64,000 bases of DNA from Roseomonas mucosa ATCC BAA-692 (GCF_000622225.1 NZ_JHWD01000012.1:61983-125982); one strand, 5' to 3'. Counted from the stretch's first letter, positions 27,345-35,954 are shown. Translations and numbers: made by a program. The notes: generated from the sequence alone by a model not told the origin.

Positions 27345-27361
27345 GAGAGGCAGCGCCTCTC
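27345..27361. repeat. Hairpin with GAGGC-AGC-GCCTC core, copy 2
   Basis: A perfect 7-base stem (GAGAGGC with GCCTCTC) and AGC loop, flanked by GGGGC and a C/G-run. It shares its inner 13 bases with the hairpin at 27067-27085. Confidence 0.6.
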
Positions 27362-27433
27362 CCCCGGGGGCCGGCCACCGGCGCCACGCGGGACGTCTTG
27401 CCGGCAGGCCAGGAGCGAACCGCGGCGTGGCGG

Positions 27434-28090
27434 TCAGAAGCGGTAGCGGATGCCGGCGCCGACGATCCAGGGGTCGAGGTCCGCGCGGGCCATGATGGCG
27501 CCGCTGTTCACCGAGACGCGGGGATCGAGGAACAGCTTCTTCGCATCGACGTTGATCACCCAGCGCGGGCTGAGTTCGTAGTCGATGCCGGCGTTCAGCG
27601 CCCAGCCCCAGGCATTCTTCACCACCACCTTGTTCACCGGCGCGCTGAGGCTGCCGCCCTCGCCGTAGAAGACCGAGTAGTTCACGCCGACGCCGATATA
27701 GGGGCTGAAGCGGGAAGCCGGCAGCGGGTGGAACTGCGCCGTGACGGTCGGCGGCAGGATCCAGGCATGGCCAAGATCCAGGCCGCCGATGGCGGAGCCG
27801 CGCACGGACAGGTCATGCCGGGTGGTCGCGGCGATCGCGTTCACCGAGAAATAGGGCGTGAAGAAGTAGCTCAGATCGAGCTGCGGCGAGGCACTGTTGC
27901 TCGCATCCGGCTTGCCGCCGATCGCGTCCACATGGCCGCCCTTCTCCGGCAGGACGCCGATGGCGCCGAAGCCCAGGACCAGGTCGCCGGCCTGCTTGCC
28001 GCGCACCGGCTCCTGCTGCGCCAGGGCCGGCGTGGCCATCAGGCCCGCCGCCATCGCCACGGCCGAAACCATCCGAAAGGTCTTGTTCAT
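27434..28090 (-). CDS. OmpW family outer membrane protein
   Basis: A 218-residue small beta-barrel porin. A signal peptide (MNKTFRMVSAVAMAAGLMAT, cleavage likely after PALAQ) is followed by barrel strands such as GDLVLGFGAIGVLPEKG, SPQLDLSYFFTPYFSVN, LPPTVTAQFHPLP and FSPYIGVGVNYSVFYGEGG. It ends in DPWIVGAGIRYRF, with the terminal Phe used for outer-membrane insertion. OmpW proteins form a hydrophobic channel and are oxygen-regulated in enterics; here an FNR-type box lies 72 bases upstream of the start. Confidence 0.92.
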   Translation of the reverse strand: MNKTFRMVSAVAMAAGLMATPALAQQEPVRGKQAGDLVLGFGAIGVLPEKGGHVDAIGGKPDASNSASPQLDLSYFFTPYFSVNAIAATTRHDLSVRGSAIGGLDLGHAWILPPTVTAQFHPLPASRFSPYIGVGVNYSVFYGEGGSLSAPVNKVVVKNAWGWALNAGIDYELSPRWVINVDAKKLFLDPRVSVNSGAIMARADLDPWIVGAGIRYRF

Positions 28091-28161
28091 CGTCTCTCTC
28101 GCATCGAAGCGGCGCAGTCACCGCATGAGTGTGTTCATAGGCGGGGGCGGCGCGGCATTCC

Positions 28162-28175
28162 TTGATCTGGATCAC
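28162..28175. promoter_or_regulatory. FNR box upstream of ompW
   Basis: TTGAT-CTGG-ATCAC: nine of ten consensus bases of TTGAT-N4-ATCAA. It lies 72 bases upstream of the ompW start and overlaps the last bases of hemN. Its position fits activation of ompW under low oxygen. Confidence 0.65.
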
Positions 28176-29569
28176 ACCGCGGCGGAATGCCGCTTCGCAC
28201 CGGGCGCGAGATAGGCGTCGAAGCAGGCCGCGACCTGCCGCACGAAGCGCCGCCCGGCGGGCAGCACCTCCAGCCGCGCACCCTCCCGCCGCACGAGGCC
28301 GTTGCAGCAGAGCGGCAGCATCCGCTCCAGCCCTTCGTCGAGGATGGCGCGCATCCCCGGCTCCGACTCCGCCTGCGCGTCGATGTCGAGGGCGAAGTCG
28401 CACATCAGGCGCTCGATCAGCGCGGCGCGCTGCCTGTCCTCCCGCGTCGCCGCCACGCCGCGCACGACCGGCAGGTGGCCAGCCTGGACCTGCTCGCGGT
28501 AGCGGCGCTCATCCGTCTCGTTCTGCGCATGGCCGCCCGGCAGGCTGCCGATCGCGGAAGGGCCGAGGCCCAGCAGCACCGGCGCGCGGTCGGTGGTGTA
28601 GCCCTGGAAGTTGCGGCGCAGGCTGCCCTCCCGCGCCGCCTGCGTGAGAGGGTCCCCGGGCAGGGCGAAGTGGTCCAGGCCCAGCGCCTCGTAGCCCATC
28701 CGCCGCAGCACCGCCTCGGCACGTTCCGCCTGCCCCAGCCGCGCGACCACGCCGGGCAGCAGCGTGGCGTCGATCGCCTGCTGGTGCGGCCGCATCCAGG
28801 GCACATGCGCGTAGCCGAAGACCGCGACCCGGTCAGCGCGGAGCCAGGCGGCGAAGCGGGCGCTGGCCTCCACATGCGCGATGGTCTGCCCCGGCAGCCC
28901 GTACATCAGGTCTAGGTTGATGCCGCCGATCCCCGCGGCGCGCAGCCACTTCATCGCGCGCGCGACCTGTTCCGCCGGCTGCGGCCGCCCGATCCTGGAC
29001 TGGACCTCCGGCGCGATGTCCTGAACGCCCAGGCTTGCCCGGTTGAAGCCCATCCCGGCCAGGGCGCCGGCCAGCGCTTCGTCCAGCAGGCGCGGGTCGA
29101 GCTCGATCGCCAGCTCCGCATCGTCACGGATATGGAATCGCTCCCGCAGCGCCGCCAGCAGGGCGCCCAGCCCCTCCGCACCCAGGATCGAGGGGGTGCC
29201 GCCCCCCAGATGCAGGTGCGACACGCCGGCATGTGGCGGCAGCGACTCCGCCAGCAGCGCGACCTCGGCCAGAAGCGCCTCGGTATAGGCGCGGATGCGC
29301 GCCGCCGAACGGGTCGGCTTCGTGTGGCAGGCGCAGTACCAGCAGAGCTCCCGGCAGAAGGGCACGTGCACGTAGAGCGACAGCGTGTCGCCCGGCCGCA
29401 CGCCCTGGCGGAGCCAGTCGCGGTAGCGGGCTTCCTCCAGCGCCCCGAACTGCGCGGCGGTGGGATAGCTGGTGTAGCGGGGCACCCTTGCCTCCGCGAG
29501 CGCGAGCAGCGCGCGGTCCTGGGAATGATCCTGGGTCAGGTGCTGGGCCATGTCGATGAAGCCGTCCAT
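28172..29569 (-). CDS. hemN: Oxygen-independent coproporphyrinogen III oxidase
   Basis: A 465-residue radical-SAM enzyme that makes protoporphyrinogen for haem when oxygen is scarce. The opening PRYTSYPTAAQF and the cluster motif HVPFCRELCWYCACHTK (CxxxCxxC plus the extra Cys of HemN) are diagnostic, followed by HLHLGGGTPSILGAEGL and NLDLMYGLPGQT. I chose the ATG at 29569, which has GAGG 6 bases upstream; ATGs at 29581 and 29551 are alternatives. An FNR-like box lies just upstream, and the regulator is 0.8 kb away. Confidence 0.95.
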   Translation of the reverse strand: MDGFIDMAQHLTQDHSQDRALLALAEARVPRYTSYPTAAQFGALEEARYRDWLRQGVRPGDTLSLYVHVPFCRELCWYCACHTKPTRSAARIRAYTEALLAEVALLAESLPPHAGVSHLHLGGGTPSILGAEGLGALLAALRERFHIRDDAELAIELDPRLLDEALAGALAGMGFNRASLGVQDIAPEVQSRIGRPQPAEQVARAMKWLRAAGIGGINLDLMYGLPGQTIAHVEASARFAAWLRADRVAVFGYAHVPWMRPHQQAIDATLLPGVVARLGQAERAEAVLRRMGYEALGLDHFALPGDPLTQAAREGSLRRNFQGYTTDRAPVLLGLGPSAIGSLPGGHAQNETDERRYREQVQAGHLPVVRGVAATREDRQRAALIERLMCDFALDIDAQAESEPGMRAILDEGLERMLPLCCNGLVRREGARLEVLPAGRRFVRQVAACFDAYLAPGAKRHSAAV

Positions 29570-29604
29570 GGCGCGCCTCATGCGCCCGGGCACGCCGGCG
29601 CGCC

Positions 29605-29618
29605 TTGATCCAGCGCAA
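29605..29618. promoter_or_regulatory. FNR-like box upstream of hemN
   Basis: TTGAT-CCAG-CGCAA, centred 42 bases upstream of the chosen hemN start. One arm is a perfect TTGAT; the other differs from ATCAA at two bases. The same variant occurs at 24411-24424. Confidence 0.5.
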
Positions 29619-29713
29619 GGGAAGCCCCGGACCGTCATGCCCCGGAGCCATGGCGCCCCGGGGATGGCACTCCAGGTCACGAGATGCGGAGCATGGCCGA
29701 TCGGGGCGCGGCC

Positions 29714-29727
29714 TTGATTGGTGTCAA
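29714..29727. promoter_or_regulatory. FNR box upstream of the hemerythrin-like gene
   Basis: TTGAT-TGGT-GTCAA fits TTGAY-N4-RTCAA perfectly. It lies 50 bases upstream of the ATG at 29778, a good distance for an activated promoter. Confidence 0.7.
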
Positions 29728-29777
29728 TGCCGGCCGCCGCCGCCGCCCCTATGACCGGCCCGGCAGGAGGGCCGAAG

Positions 29778-30326
29778 ATGGTGGAGACGACACAGCCAGG
29801 GGCGCAGCTCTTCCGGCTCTGCGAGCGCTGGCAAGGGAGCCTGGACCAGCGCATCCGCGCCCTGGCCGTGGACCATGCCTCGCTGCGACAGCTCTGCGAC
29901 CGGCTGGAACGGATCGCGGACCGGCTGCCGCATCTCCCGGAGATGGAGGAGAAGCAGGCCGTGAGCCGCGAGTTGCGCATCCTCGTGCCACGCCACCAGC
30001 AGCAGGAGCAGGCCCTGCTGGCCATGCTCTTTCCCGGGGCGGACGGCACGGCGCTGCGGCGCTGCGTCCTCGGCCGGATCAGGGGGCAGCACGCGCTGGA
30101 CGAGCTGCATGCCAGGGACCTGGGCGGGCAACTCGATGCCGCCGTCCCCGGGGCGCTGGCCGGGGATGCCGAGGCGCTGGGCTATATGCTGCGCTGCTTC
30201 TTCGACGGCTACCGCCGCGCCCTGGCCTTCGAGGAACTGGCCATCCTGACCCTGGCGCGCGCGCGCCTCTCGCCCGCCACGGTGGCCATCCTCTCGGCCA
30301 GCCTGGAGGCCGATCCGCAGGCCTGA
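29778..30326 (+). CDS. Hemerythrin-like (HHE domain) protein
   Basis: A 182-residue all-helical protein. The spacing of possible iron ligands fits a four-helix hemerythrin-like domain: VDHASLRQLCDRLE, LVPRHQQQEQALLAML, RGQHALDELHARDL and GYRRALAFEELAIL carry His and Glu in each helix. Such proteins bind oxygen or nitric oxide, or sense iron. The ATG at 29778 follows AGGAGG by 7 bases. It sits beside hemN and the FNR regulator and has a perfect FNR box, so a low-oxygen role is likely. The family call is moderately sure because the ligands are read by eye. Confidence 0.7.
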   Translation: MVETTQPGAQLFRLCERWQGSLDQRIRALAVDHASLRQLCDRLERIADRLPHLPEMEEKQAVSRELRILVPRHQQQEQALLAMLFPGADGTALRRCVLGRIRGQHALDELHARDLGGQLDAAVPGALAGDAEALGYMLRCFFDGYRRALAFEELAILTLARARLSPATVAILSASLEADPQA

Positions 30327-30346
30327 CGGTCCGGGGCCGGCGGGAC

Positions 30347-31144
30347 TCAGGCGGCCTCGGCGCGTTCCTCCAGCGCATCGCGGTCGCGGATGGTGACGAG
30401 GCGGCCGGCGGGCAGGTCGATCAGGCCGGCGCGCTTCAGCCGGGTCATCTGGCGGCTGACCGTCTCGATGGTCAGGCCCAGCACGTCGGCGATCTGTGCC
30501 CGGGTCAGCGGCAGGTCGAAGGTGACCGCCCGCCCGCCCCGCTCCTCCCCGGGGGCCAGATGCACCGACATGTCGAGAAGGAAGCTCGCCACCTTCTCCT
30601 CCGCCGTCTTGCGGCCGAGCAGAAGCATCCGGTTGCGGGCGTCGTCCAGCGCGGCCAGGGTGCGGCGGAGCAGCAGGCGCTCCATCCGGACATGCTCCTC
30701 CAGCGTCTCCTCGAAGGGCTTCCGGGGAAAGACGCAGAGCTGCGCATCGGTCAGGGCGGTGATCGTGTGCTCGGCGGATTCGGCGAAGGGGCGGCCCACG
30801 AAATCCGCCGGGTAGAGCAGGCCGACGATCTGTTCCCGCCCATCCGCCGTCGCCGCGCTGAGCTTGAGCACGCCGGACAGCAGGTTGGCGCAGAGCAGCG
30901 CCTCGTCCCCCGCCCAGAGCAGGGTCTGGCCCCGCTCCAGCTTCCGGTGGCGGCCGATGGCATTGAGGCTGCGCAGTTCCTCGTCGCTCAGGGAACCGCA
31001 GAGCGACTGGTCACGGACCTGGCAATCGGCACATGGACGGTGAATGGCGCAAGCCCCCCGGCTGGACCGCGGCAGTATAGCGGGGCCGGAAGGGCTTGTG
31101 AAAAGGAAGGCCCTGCCGGGAGCGCATGGCGCCCGGGCGGTCAC
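30347..31144 (-). CDS. fnrL: Crp/Fnr family oxygen-sensing regulator (FnrL-like)
   Basis: A global low-oxygen activator with a 4Fe-4S cluster. The cluster cysteines are visible: CADCQVRDQSLC (C-x2-C-x7-C, spacing as in FnrL) and a fourth in DAQLCVFP about 99 residues after the first, as in E. coli FNR. The C-terminal helix-turn-helix reads LTRAQIADVLGLTIETVSRQ, with E and SR of the FNR recognition helix. The only in-frame GTG gives the start at 31144. However, a promoter-like sequence lies inside that N-terminus, and an ATT at 31045 would give a 232-residue protein of normal FnrL length. The start is therefore uncertain. FNR boxes occur at four neighbouring genes. Confidence 0.9.
   Translation of the reverse strand: MTARAPCAPGRAFLFTSPSGPAILPRSSRGACAIHRPCADCQVRDQSLCGSLSDEELRSLNAIGRHRKLERGQTLLWAGDEALLCANLLSGVLKLSAATADGREQIVGLLYPADFVGRPFAESAEHTITALTDAQLCVFPRKPFEETLEEHVRMERLLLRRTLAALDDARNRMLLLGRKTAEEKVASFLLDMSVHLAPGEERGGRAVTFDLPLTRAQIADVLGLTIETVSRQMTRLKRAGLIDLPAGRLVTIRDRDALEERAEAA
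31074..31102 (-). promoter_or_regulatory. Sigma-70-like promoter inside the annotated fnrL start
   Basis: Read on the minus strand: TTCACA, exactly 17 bases, then TATACT. Both boxes are one base from consensus. Transcription would begin near 31067, downstream of the only in-frame GTG, implying translation from a later codon. Confidence 0.5.
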
Positions 31145-31244
31145 CCCATACCGGCTCCCCAGGGGCTGGGGGCCGGCGGAAGGGGGCGGAGGCAGCGGAA
31201 GGCGGCCTTGCCGGCCGCCCCCGCCCCGTCCCGGGGATCCAGCC

Positions 31245-31364
31245 TCAGTGGGCCGGATGGATGTCGCTCTCGTCAGGCGGCAGGTGGAACTCCAGCCACA
31301 TGCCGTTCAGCACCCCGAAGGTAACGGCCAGGCCGAGGCCCAGCACCCAGGCGAAATACCACAT
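31245..31364 (-). CDS. cydX: Cytochrome bd oxidase small subunit CydX
   Basis: A 39-residue single-helix subunit. The start MWYFAWVLGLGLAVTFGVLN is the classic CydX signature, followed by GMWLEFH and an acidic tail. It begins 12 bases after the cydB stop and completes the cydABX operon. CydX stabilises the haem site of cytochrome bd. Confidence 0.93.
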   Translation of the reverse strand: MWYFAWVLGLGLAVTFGVLNGMWLEFHLPPDESDIHPAH

Positions 31365-31376
31365 GGATCTTCGTCC

Positions 31377-32525
31377 TCAGTAGAAATGGGGATGGGCGGC
31401 GATGTCCTGGCTGGTCACCCGGCCCCAGAGCACCCGGTAGACCCAGGCGGTGTAGGCCAGCACGATCGGCAGGAAGATCACGGTCACCACCAGCATGATG
31501 AACAGGGTCCGGTGGGAGGAGGAGGCGTTCCAGACCGTCAGGCTGGAGGAGGCGTCCACCGAGCTCGGCAGGATGAAGGGGAACATCGACAAGCCCACCG
31601 TGCCGATGATGCCCAGCGTGGAGAGCGAGGAGCCGAGGAAGGCCGGCACCTCCTTGCGCCACAGGATGCCCAGCAGGGCCAGGACGGCGCCGCCGAAGCC
31701 CAGGGCGGGGGCGATCTTCATCCAGGGATAGGTGCTGTAGTTATCCAGCCAGGCGCCGGCCGCGGCGACGGTGCCGGAGCGCAGCGGGTTGGAGAAGCCG
31801 GCCGGGTCCACCACGCCGCTCGGGCGGAAGCCCATGTCGCCATAGGCGATGAAGGCGCCGCCGATGGCGAAGAGCAGGATCGAGGCCAGCGCCGCCACGG
31901 CGCCGAAGCGGCGGGCCCGGTCATGCACCGGCCCGTGCTCCAGCTTGACGCTCAGGAAGGAGGCGCCGTGCAGCACCACCATCGCCACCGAGAGCAGGCC
32001 GCAGACCAGGGTGAAGGGGGTGAAGAGGCCGAGCAGCGTGCCGTCGTAGAAGGCGCGCAGGTCGCCATCCAGCCGGAAGGGCACGCCGCGCAGCACGTTG
32101 CCCACCGCCACGCCGAAGACCAGGGCCGGGACGAAGCCGCCGATGAACAGCGCCCAGTCCCAGCGCTCCCGCCAGGCGGCGCCGGGGCGCTTGGAGCGGT
32201 ACTTGAAGCCGACGGGCCGCAGGATCAGCGCCGCCAGCACCAGGAACATGGCGAGGTAGAAGCCGGAGAAGCTGACGGCGTAGACGAAGGGCCAGGCGGC
32301 GAAGATCGCGCCGCCGCCCAGGATGAACCAGACCTGGTTGCCTTCCCAGGTCGGGCCCACGGTGTTGATCACCATGCGCCGCTCCACATCCGTGCGGGCG
32401 ACGAAGGGCAGCATGGCGGCGACGCCCATGTCCCAGCCGTCGGTGAGGGCGAAGCCGATGAGCAGCACGCCCATCAGCCCCCACCAGATCACCCGCAGGG
32501 TCGCATAATCGAGGGGAAATTCCAT
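31377..32525 (-). CDS. cydB: Cytochrome bd ubiquinol oxidase subunit II
   Basis: A 382-residue membrane subunit of the high-affinity quinol oxidase. The start MEFPLDYATLRVIWWGLMGV, the segment FALTDGWDMGVAAMLPFVAR (with the conserved Asp in FxxxDGxDxG), INTVGPTWEGNQVWFI and GAKMAFIAYG-like GGAFIAYGDMG are typical. It starts 13 bases after the cydA stop. The enzyme reduces oxygen at low tension without pumping protons. Confidence 0.96.
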   Translation of the reverse strand: MEFPLDYATLRVIWWGLMGVLLIGFALTDGWDMGVAAMLPFVARTDVERRMVINTVGPTWEGNQVWFILGGGAIFAAWPFVYAVSFSGFYLAMFLVLAALILRPVGFKYRSKRPGAAWRERWDWALFIGGFVPALVFGVAVGNVLRGVPFRLDGDLRAFYDGTLLGLFTPFTLVCGLLSVAMVVLHGASFLSVKLEHGPVHDRARRFGAVAALASILLFAIGGAFIAYGDMGFRPSGVVDPAGFSNPLRSGTVAAAGAWLDNYSTYPWMKIAPALGFGGAVLALLGILWRKEVPAFLGSSLSTLGIIGTVGLSMFPFILPSSVDASSSLTVWNASSSHRTLFIMLVVTVIFLPIVLAYTAWVYRVLWGRVTSQDIAAHPHFY

Positions 32526-32538
32526 GACCCGTCCTCCT

Positions 32539-34107
32539 TCAGGCGGTCATCGGCGACGCGGGCAGCGTGCCGGGCTGGGGCTGCGGGTCCTCATGCCCCG
32601 CATAGGGTCCGCGGCGGACGGTGCGCAGGATCAGGCTGACCTCGATCACCGCCAGGGTGCCGTAGAGCAGGGTGAAGCCCACGAGCGTGGTCCAGAGCGC
32701 GGCGCGGGAGAGCGAGGAGACGCCGAGCGCGGTCGGCAGCACGCCCTCGATCGCCCAGGGCTGGCGGCCCATCTCGGCGATGATCCAGCCCAGTTCCACC
32801 GCCAGCCAGGGCAGCGGGATGGCCAGCACGCAGAGCCGGAGGAACCAGCGCTGGTCGAAGCGGCGCATCGAGCAGAGCACGAAGGCCGTGGCGAAGAGCG
32901 CGATCATGGCGAAGCCGATCCCGGCCATGATGCGGAAGCTCCAGAACATCAGCGGCACGCTCGGCACGGTGTCCCAGGCCGCCTGTTCGACCTGCGCCGG
33001 CGTCGCCTGGCGGGGGTCGTCCACATAGCGCTTCAGCAGCAGCCCGTAGCCCAGGTCACGCCCGTGCTGGGCGAAGACCGCGCGGGCCGCGGCGTCCTTC
33101 GGATCCTGCTTCAGCACCTGCACGGCGCCATAGGCGATCTGGCCGGAGGCGATGCGCTCCTGCGCCAGCAGCACCAGCTCCGACATGCCCGTCACCTGCT
33201 TGTCCAGGCTGCGGGTGGCGATCAGCCCCAGCACCCAGGGGATCTGCACGGAATAGTCGGTGCGGCGCTCGGCGAAGTTCGGCATGCCGAAGAGGGTGAG
33301 CCCGGCGGGCGATGCCTCGGTGTGCCAGGCGGCCTCGATGGCGGCCAGCTTCATCTTCTGGTTGTCGGTGAGCGCGTAGCCGGACTCGTCGCCCAGCACC
33401 ACGACCGAGAGCGAGGAGGCGAGGCCGAAGGCCGCCGCCACCGCCATGGAGCGCCGCGCGAATCCGGCATGCCGGTTGCGCAGCAGGTAGAAGGCGGAGA
33501 TGCCCAGCACCGCCACCGAGGCGATGACATAGCCGGCGGAAACGGTGTGGACGAACTTGGCCTGCGCGATCGGGTTGAGGAGCACGGACATGAAGTCCAC
33601 GACCTCCATGCGCATGGTCTCCGGGTTGAAGGCCGCGCCGACCGGGTTCTGCATCCAGCCGTTGGCGATCAGGATCCACAGCGCCGAGAGGTTGGTGCCC
33701 AGCGCCACCATGAAGGTGACGAAGAGGTGCCCGATCCGGCTCAGCCGGTCCCAGCCGAAGAACATCAGCCCGACGAAGGTGGCCTCCAGGAAGAAGGCCA
33801 TCAGCCCCTCGATCGCCAGCGGGGCGCCGAAGATGTCGCCCACATAGTGCGAGAAGTAGGACCAGTTCGTGCCGAACTGGAACTCCATCGTCAGCCCGGT
33901 GGCGACGCCGAGCACGAAGTTGATGCCGAAGATCGTGCCCCAGAACTGCGTGATGGTGCGCCAGATGGGACGCCCGGTCATCACGTAGACGCTCTCCATG
34001 ATGACCAGCATGAAGGAGAGGCCCAGCGTCAGGGGCACGAAGAGGAAGTGGTACAGCGCGGTCAGCGCGAACTGCAGTCGCGATAGGTCGACGACACCCG
34101 GATCCAT
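32539..34107 (-). CDS. cydA: Cytochrome bd ubiquinol oxidase subunit I
   Basis: A 522-residue subunit carrying haems b558, b595 and d. The axial ligands are visible: His20 in TALYHFLFVPLTLGL, His in AKFVHTVSAGYV, and Met in WSFRIMAGIGF. The proton/oxygen-path motif GRQPWAIEGVLPTA and a quinol-binding Q loop (from about GYALTDNQKMKLAAIEAAW) are present. Its length equals that of the E. coli protein, consistent with a long Q loop. The start at 34107 fits the first helix. It is divergent from cydDC with a perfect FNR box between. Confidence 0.96.
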   Translation of the reverse strand: MDPGVVDLSRLQFALTALYHFLFVPLTLGLSFMLVIMESVYVMTGRPIWRTITQFWGTIFGINFVLGVATGLTMEFQFGTNWSYFSHYVGDIFGAPLAIEGLMAFFLEATFVGLMFFGWDRLSRIGHLFVTFMVALGTNLSALWILIANGWMQNPVGAAFNPETMRMEVVDFMSVLLNPIAQAKFVHTVSAGYVIASVAVLGISAFYLLRNRHAGFARRSMAVAAAFGLASSLSVVVLGDESGYALTDNQKMKLAAIEAAWHTEASPAGLTLFGMPNFAERRTDYSVQIPWVLGLIATRSLDKQVTGMSELVLLAQERIASGQIAYGAVQVLKQDPKDAAARAVFAQHGRDLGYGLLLKRYVDDPRQATPAQVEQAAWDTVPSVPLMFWSFRIMAGIGFAMIALFATAFVLCSMRRFDQRWFLRLCVLAIPLPWLAVELGWIIAEMGRQPWAIEGVLPTALGVSSLSRAALWTTLVGFTLLYGTLAVIEVSLILRTVRRGPYAGHEDPQPQPGTLPASPMTA

Positions 34108-34219
34108 GGCTTGCTCCGCCGTTTGGGCGCCGCGCCCGGCCCGGACTCCGCCAGGAGCCGCAAGGGGCGGCACGGTTCGCCTCATGCGGCTCCCTAGGCC
34201 GGTGCGGGGCATACCCGCC

Positions 34220-34233
34220 TTGACCTTGATCAA
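34220..34233. promoter_or_regulatory. FNR box between cydA and cydD
   Basis: TTGAC-CTTG-ATCAA, a perfect match to TTGAY-N4-RTCAA. It is 113 bases upstream of cydA and 35 bases upstream of cydD. It could serve both directions, but the distance to cydA better fits an activated promoter with a leader. Confidence 0.7.
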
Positions 34234-34267
34234 GGCTCCGCGAGCGGCGCCATGCGAGACCGCCGCC

Positions 34268-35947
34268 ATGCCGCACCCCGCCCCCGACAGGCAGAGCGCC
34301 ACCCGCCGCCGCGCCTGGCTCCGCGCCGCCAGCCGCGAAGGCGGCCGCTGGAACGCCCTCGCCGCCTTGCTCCTCTGCCTCGACGGCCTTGCCGCCATCG
34401 GCTTCGCCGCCGCGCTGGCGGGCGGGCTGGTGTCGCTGCCGCGTGGCCTCGCCGCCGCCGCGCCCTGGCTGCTGCTGGGCCTTGGCGCGGCGCTGGGGCG
34501 CGGGCTGCTCGCCCGGCTCTCGCTGCAGGCCGGGGCGCGGGCGGCGCGGCGGGCCAAGACGGCTCTGCGGCGGCGCGTCGTGGTGGCGAGCCTCGCCATC
34601 CCCGCCGGAGAGCGCCCGGCCAGCGGCGCCCTGCTGAACGCGGCGGTGGACGAGGTGGAGACGCTGGACGGCTACCTCGCCCGCTTCCTGCCCGCGCGCC
34701 ACGCGGCGGCGCTGGTGCCCTTCCTGGTCCTGCTCGCCGCCGCCTGGGCCAGCCCGGTCAGCGCGGGCATCCTCCTGCTCACCCTGCCGCCCTTCATCCT
34801 CGCCCTGGCCCTGGCCGGCGGCGCCGCGGCGGATGCGCAGCGGCGGCAGTTCTCCGCCCTGTCACGCCTGTCGGAGCTCTTCGCCGACCGGGTGCGGGCG
34901 CTGCCGGTGCTGCTGGCCTTCGGCGCGGAGGAGCGCGAGGCCACGCGCCTCGGCACCGCCGCCGAGGAGCTGCGCCGCCGCACCGTGGGCGTGCTGCGCG
35001 TCGCCTTCCTGTCCTCCGGCGCGCTGGAGTTCTTTGCCGCCCTCTCGGTGGCACTGGTCGCGGTCTATGCGGGCTTCAACCTGCTCGGCCTGCTGCCGGT
35101 GAAGGTGCCGGGAACGCTGACCCTGGCGGAAGCCTTCTTCGTCCTGGCCTTGGCGCCGGAATTCTACGCCCCGATGCGCCGCCTTGCCGCCGCCTATCAC
35201 GAGAAGCAGGCCGCCGAGGTCGCCGCCGACCGGCTTTCGGCGCTGGAGGCCATGGCGAAGGCCCCGGCCGCCCAGGCCGCGCCGCTGCGCCAGGCTCCGG
35301 CGATCCGCTTCCGGGATGTCACGGTCCGTTATCCCGGCGAGGACCGGCCGGCCCTGTCCGGCTTCAGCCTGGACATTGCCCCCGGCGAGACGGTGGCGCT
35401 GCTCGGGCCGAGCGGCGCGGGCAAGAGCACGGTGCTGAACCTGCTGCTGGGCCTGGCGCCGCTGAGCGAGGGGGAGGTGCTGGTGGACGGGCTCGCTTTG
35501 TCGGAGGCGGGCTCCTTCGCACCCTCGGTGGCCTGGATGGGGCAGGCGCCGCTGATCGTGCCGGGCAGCCTGGCCGAAAACATCGCCCTGTCGCGCCCCG
35601 GCGTGCCGGTGCCGGAACTGGTGCCCGCCATCACCACGGCGGCGGAACAGGCCGGACTCGGCATGCTGCTGGCCCGGCGCGAGGGCGGGCCGGCGGCGCG
35701 GCTGGACGAGCGCGGCAGTGGCCTTTCCGGCGGCGAGCGGCGGCGCATCGCCCTGGCCCGCGCCCTGCTGAAGCCGGCACCGGTGCTGCTGCTGGACGAG
35801 CCCACCGCGCATCTCGACGCTGCCTCGGAGGCGGCGCTGATCGAGACCATCCGGCGCGCCACCGCAAAGGGCGGCCGCACCACCCTGATCGCCACCCATT
35901 CCGGGCGCCTGGCGGCCGTCGCCGACCGCGTCCTGCGCCTGAGCTGA
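34268..35947 (+). CDS. cydD: Heterodimeric ABC exporter CydD (cytochrome bd assembly)
   Basis: A 559-residue half of the CydDC exporter, which moves thiols such as glutathione and cysteine to the periplasm and is needed for cytochrome bd assembly. A six-helix membrane domain (residues 20-310) includes CydD-like TALRRRVVVASLAIPAGERP and DEVETLDGYLARFLPAR. It is followed by a nucleotide-binding domain with Walker A GPSGAGKST, signature LSGGERRRIALARAL and Walker B VLLLDEPTAHLD. The start at 34268 removes an upstream extension with no homology. It is 7 bases from cydC. Confidence 0.93.
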   Translation: MPHPAPDRQSATRRRAWLRAASREGGRWNALAALLLCLDGLAAIGFAAALAGGLVSLPRGLAAAAPWLLLGLGAALGRGLLARLSLQAGARAARRAKTALRRRVVVASLAIPAGERPASGALLNAAVDEVETLDGYLARFLPARHAAALVPFLVLLAAAWASPVSAGILLLTLPPFILALALAGGAAADAQRRQFSALSRLSELFADRVRALPVLLAFGAEEREATRLGTAAEELRRRTVGVLRVAFLSSGALEFFAALSVALVAVYAGFNLLGLLPVKVPGTLTLAEAFFVLALAPEFYAPMRRLAAAYHEKQAAEVAADRLSALEAMAKAPAAQAAPLRQAPAIRFRDVTVRYPGEDRPALSGFSLDIAPGETVALLGPSGAGKSTVLNLLLGLAPLSEGEVLVDGLALSEAGSFAPSVAWMGQAPLIVPGSLAENIALSRPGVPVPELVPAITTAAEQAGLGMLLARREGGPAARLDERGSGLSGGERRRIALARALLKPAPVLLLDEPTAHLDAASEAALIETIRRATAKGGRTTLIATHSGRLAAVADRVLRLS

Positions 35948-35954
35948 GCCCGCC

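Noticed and set aside
32524..34086. A 520-codon frame antisense to cydA
   Set aside because: It is a shadow of the strongly conserved cydA codons, with His/Gln/Arg-rich sequence.
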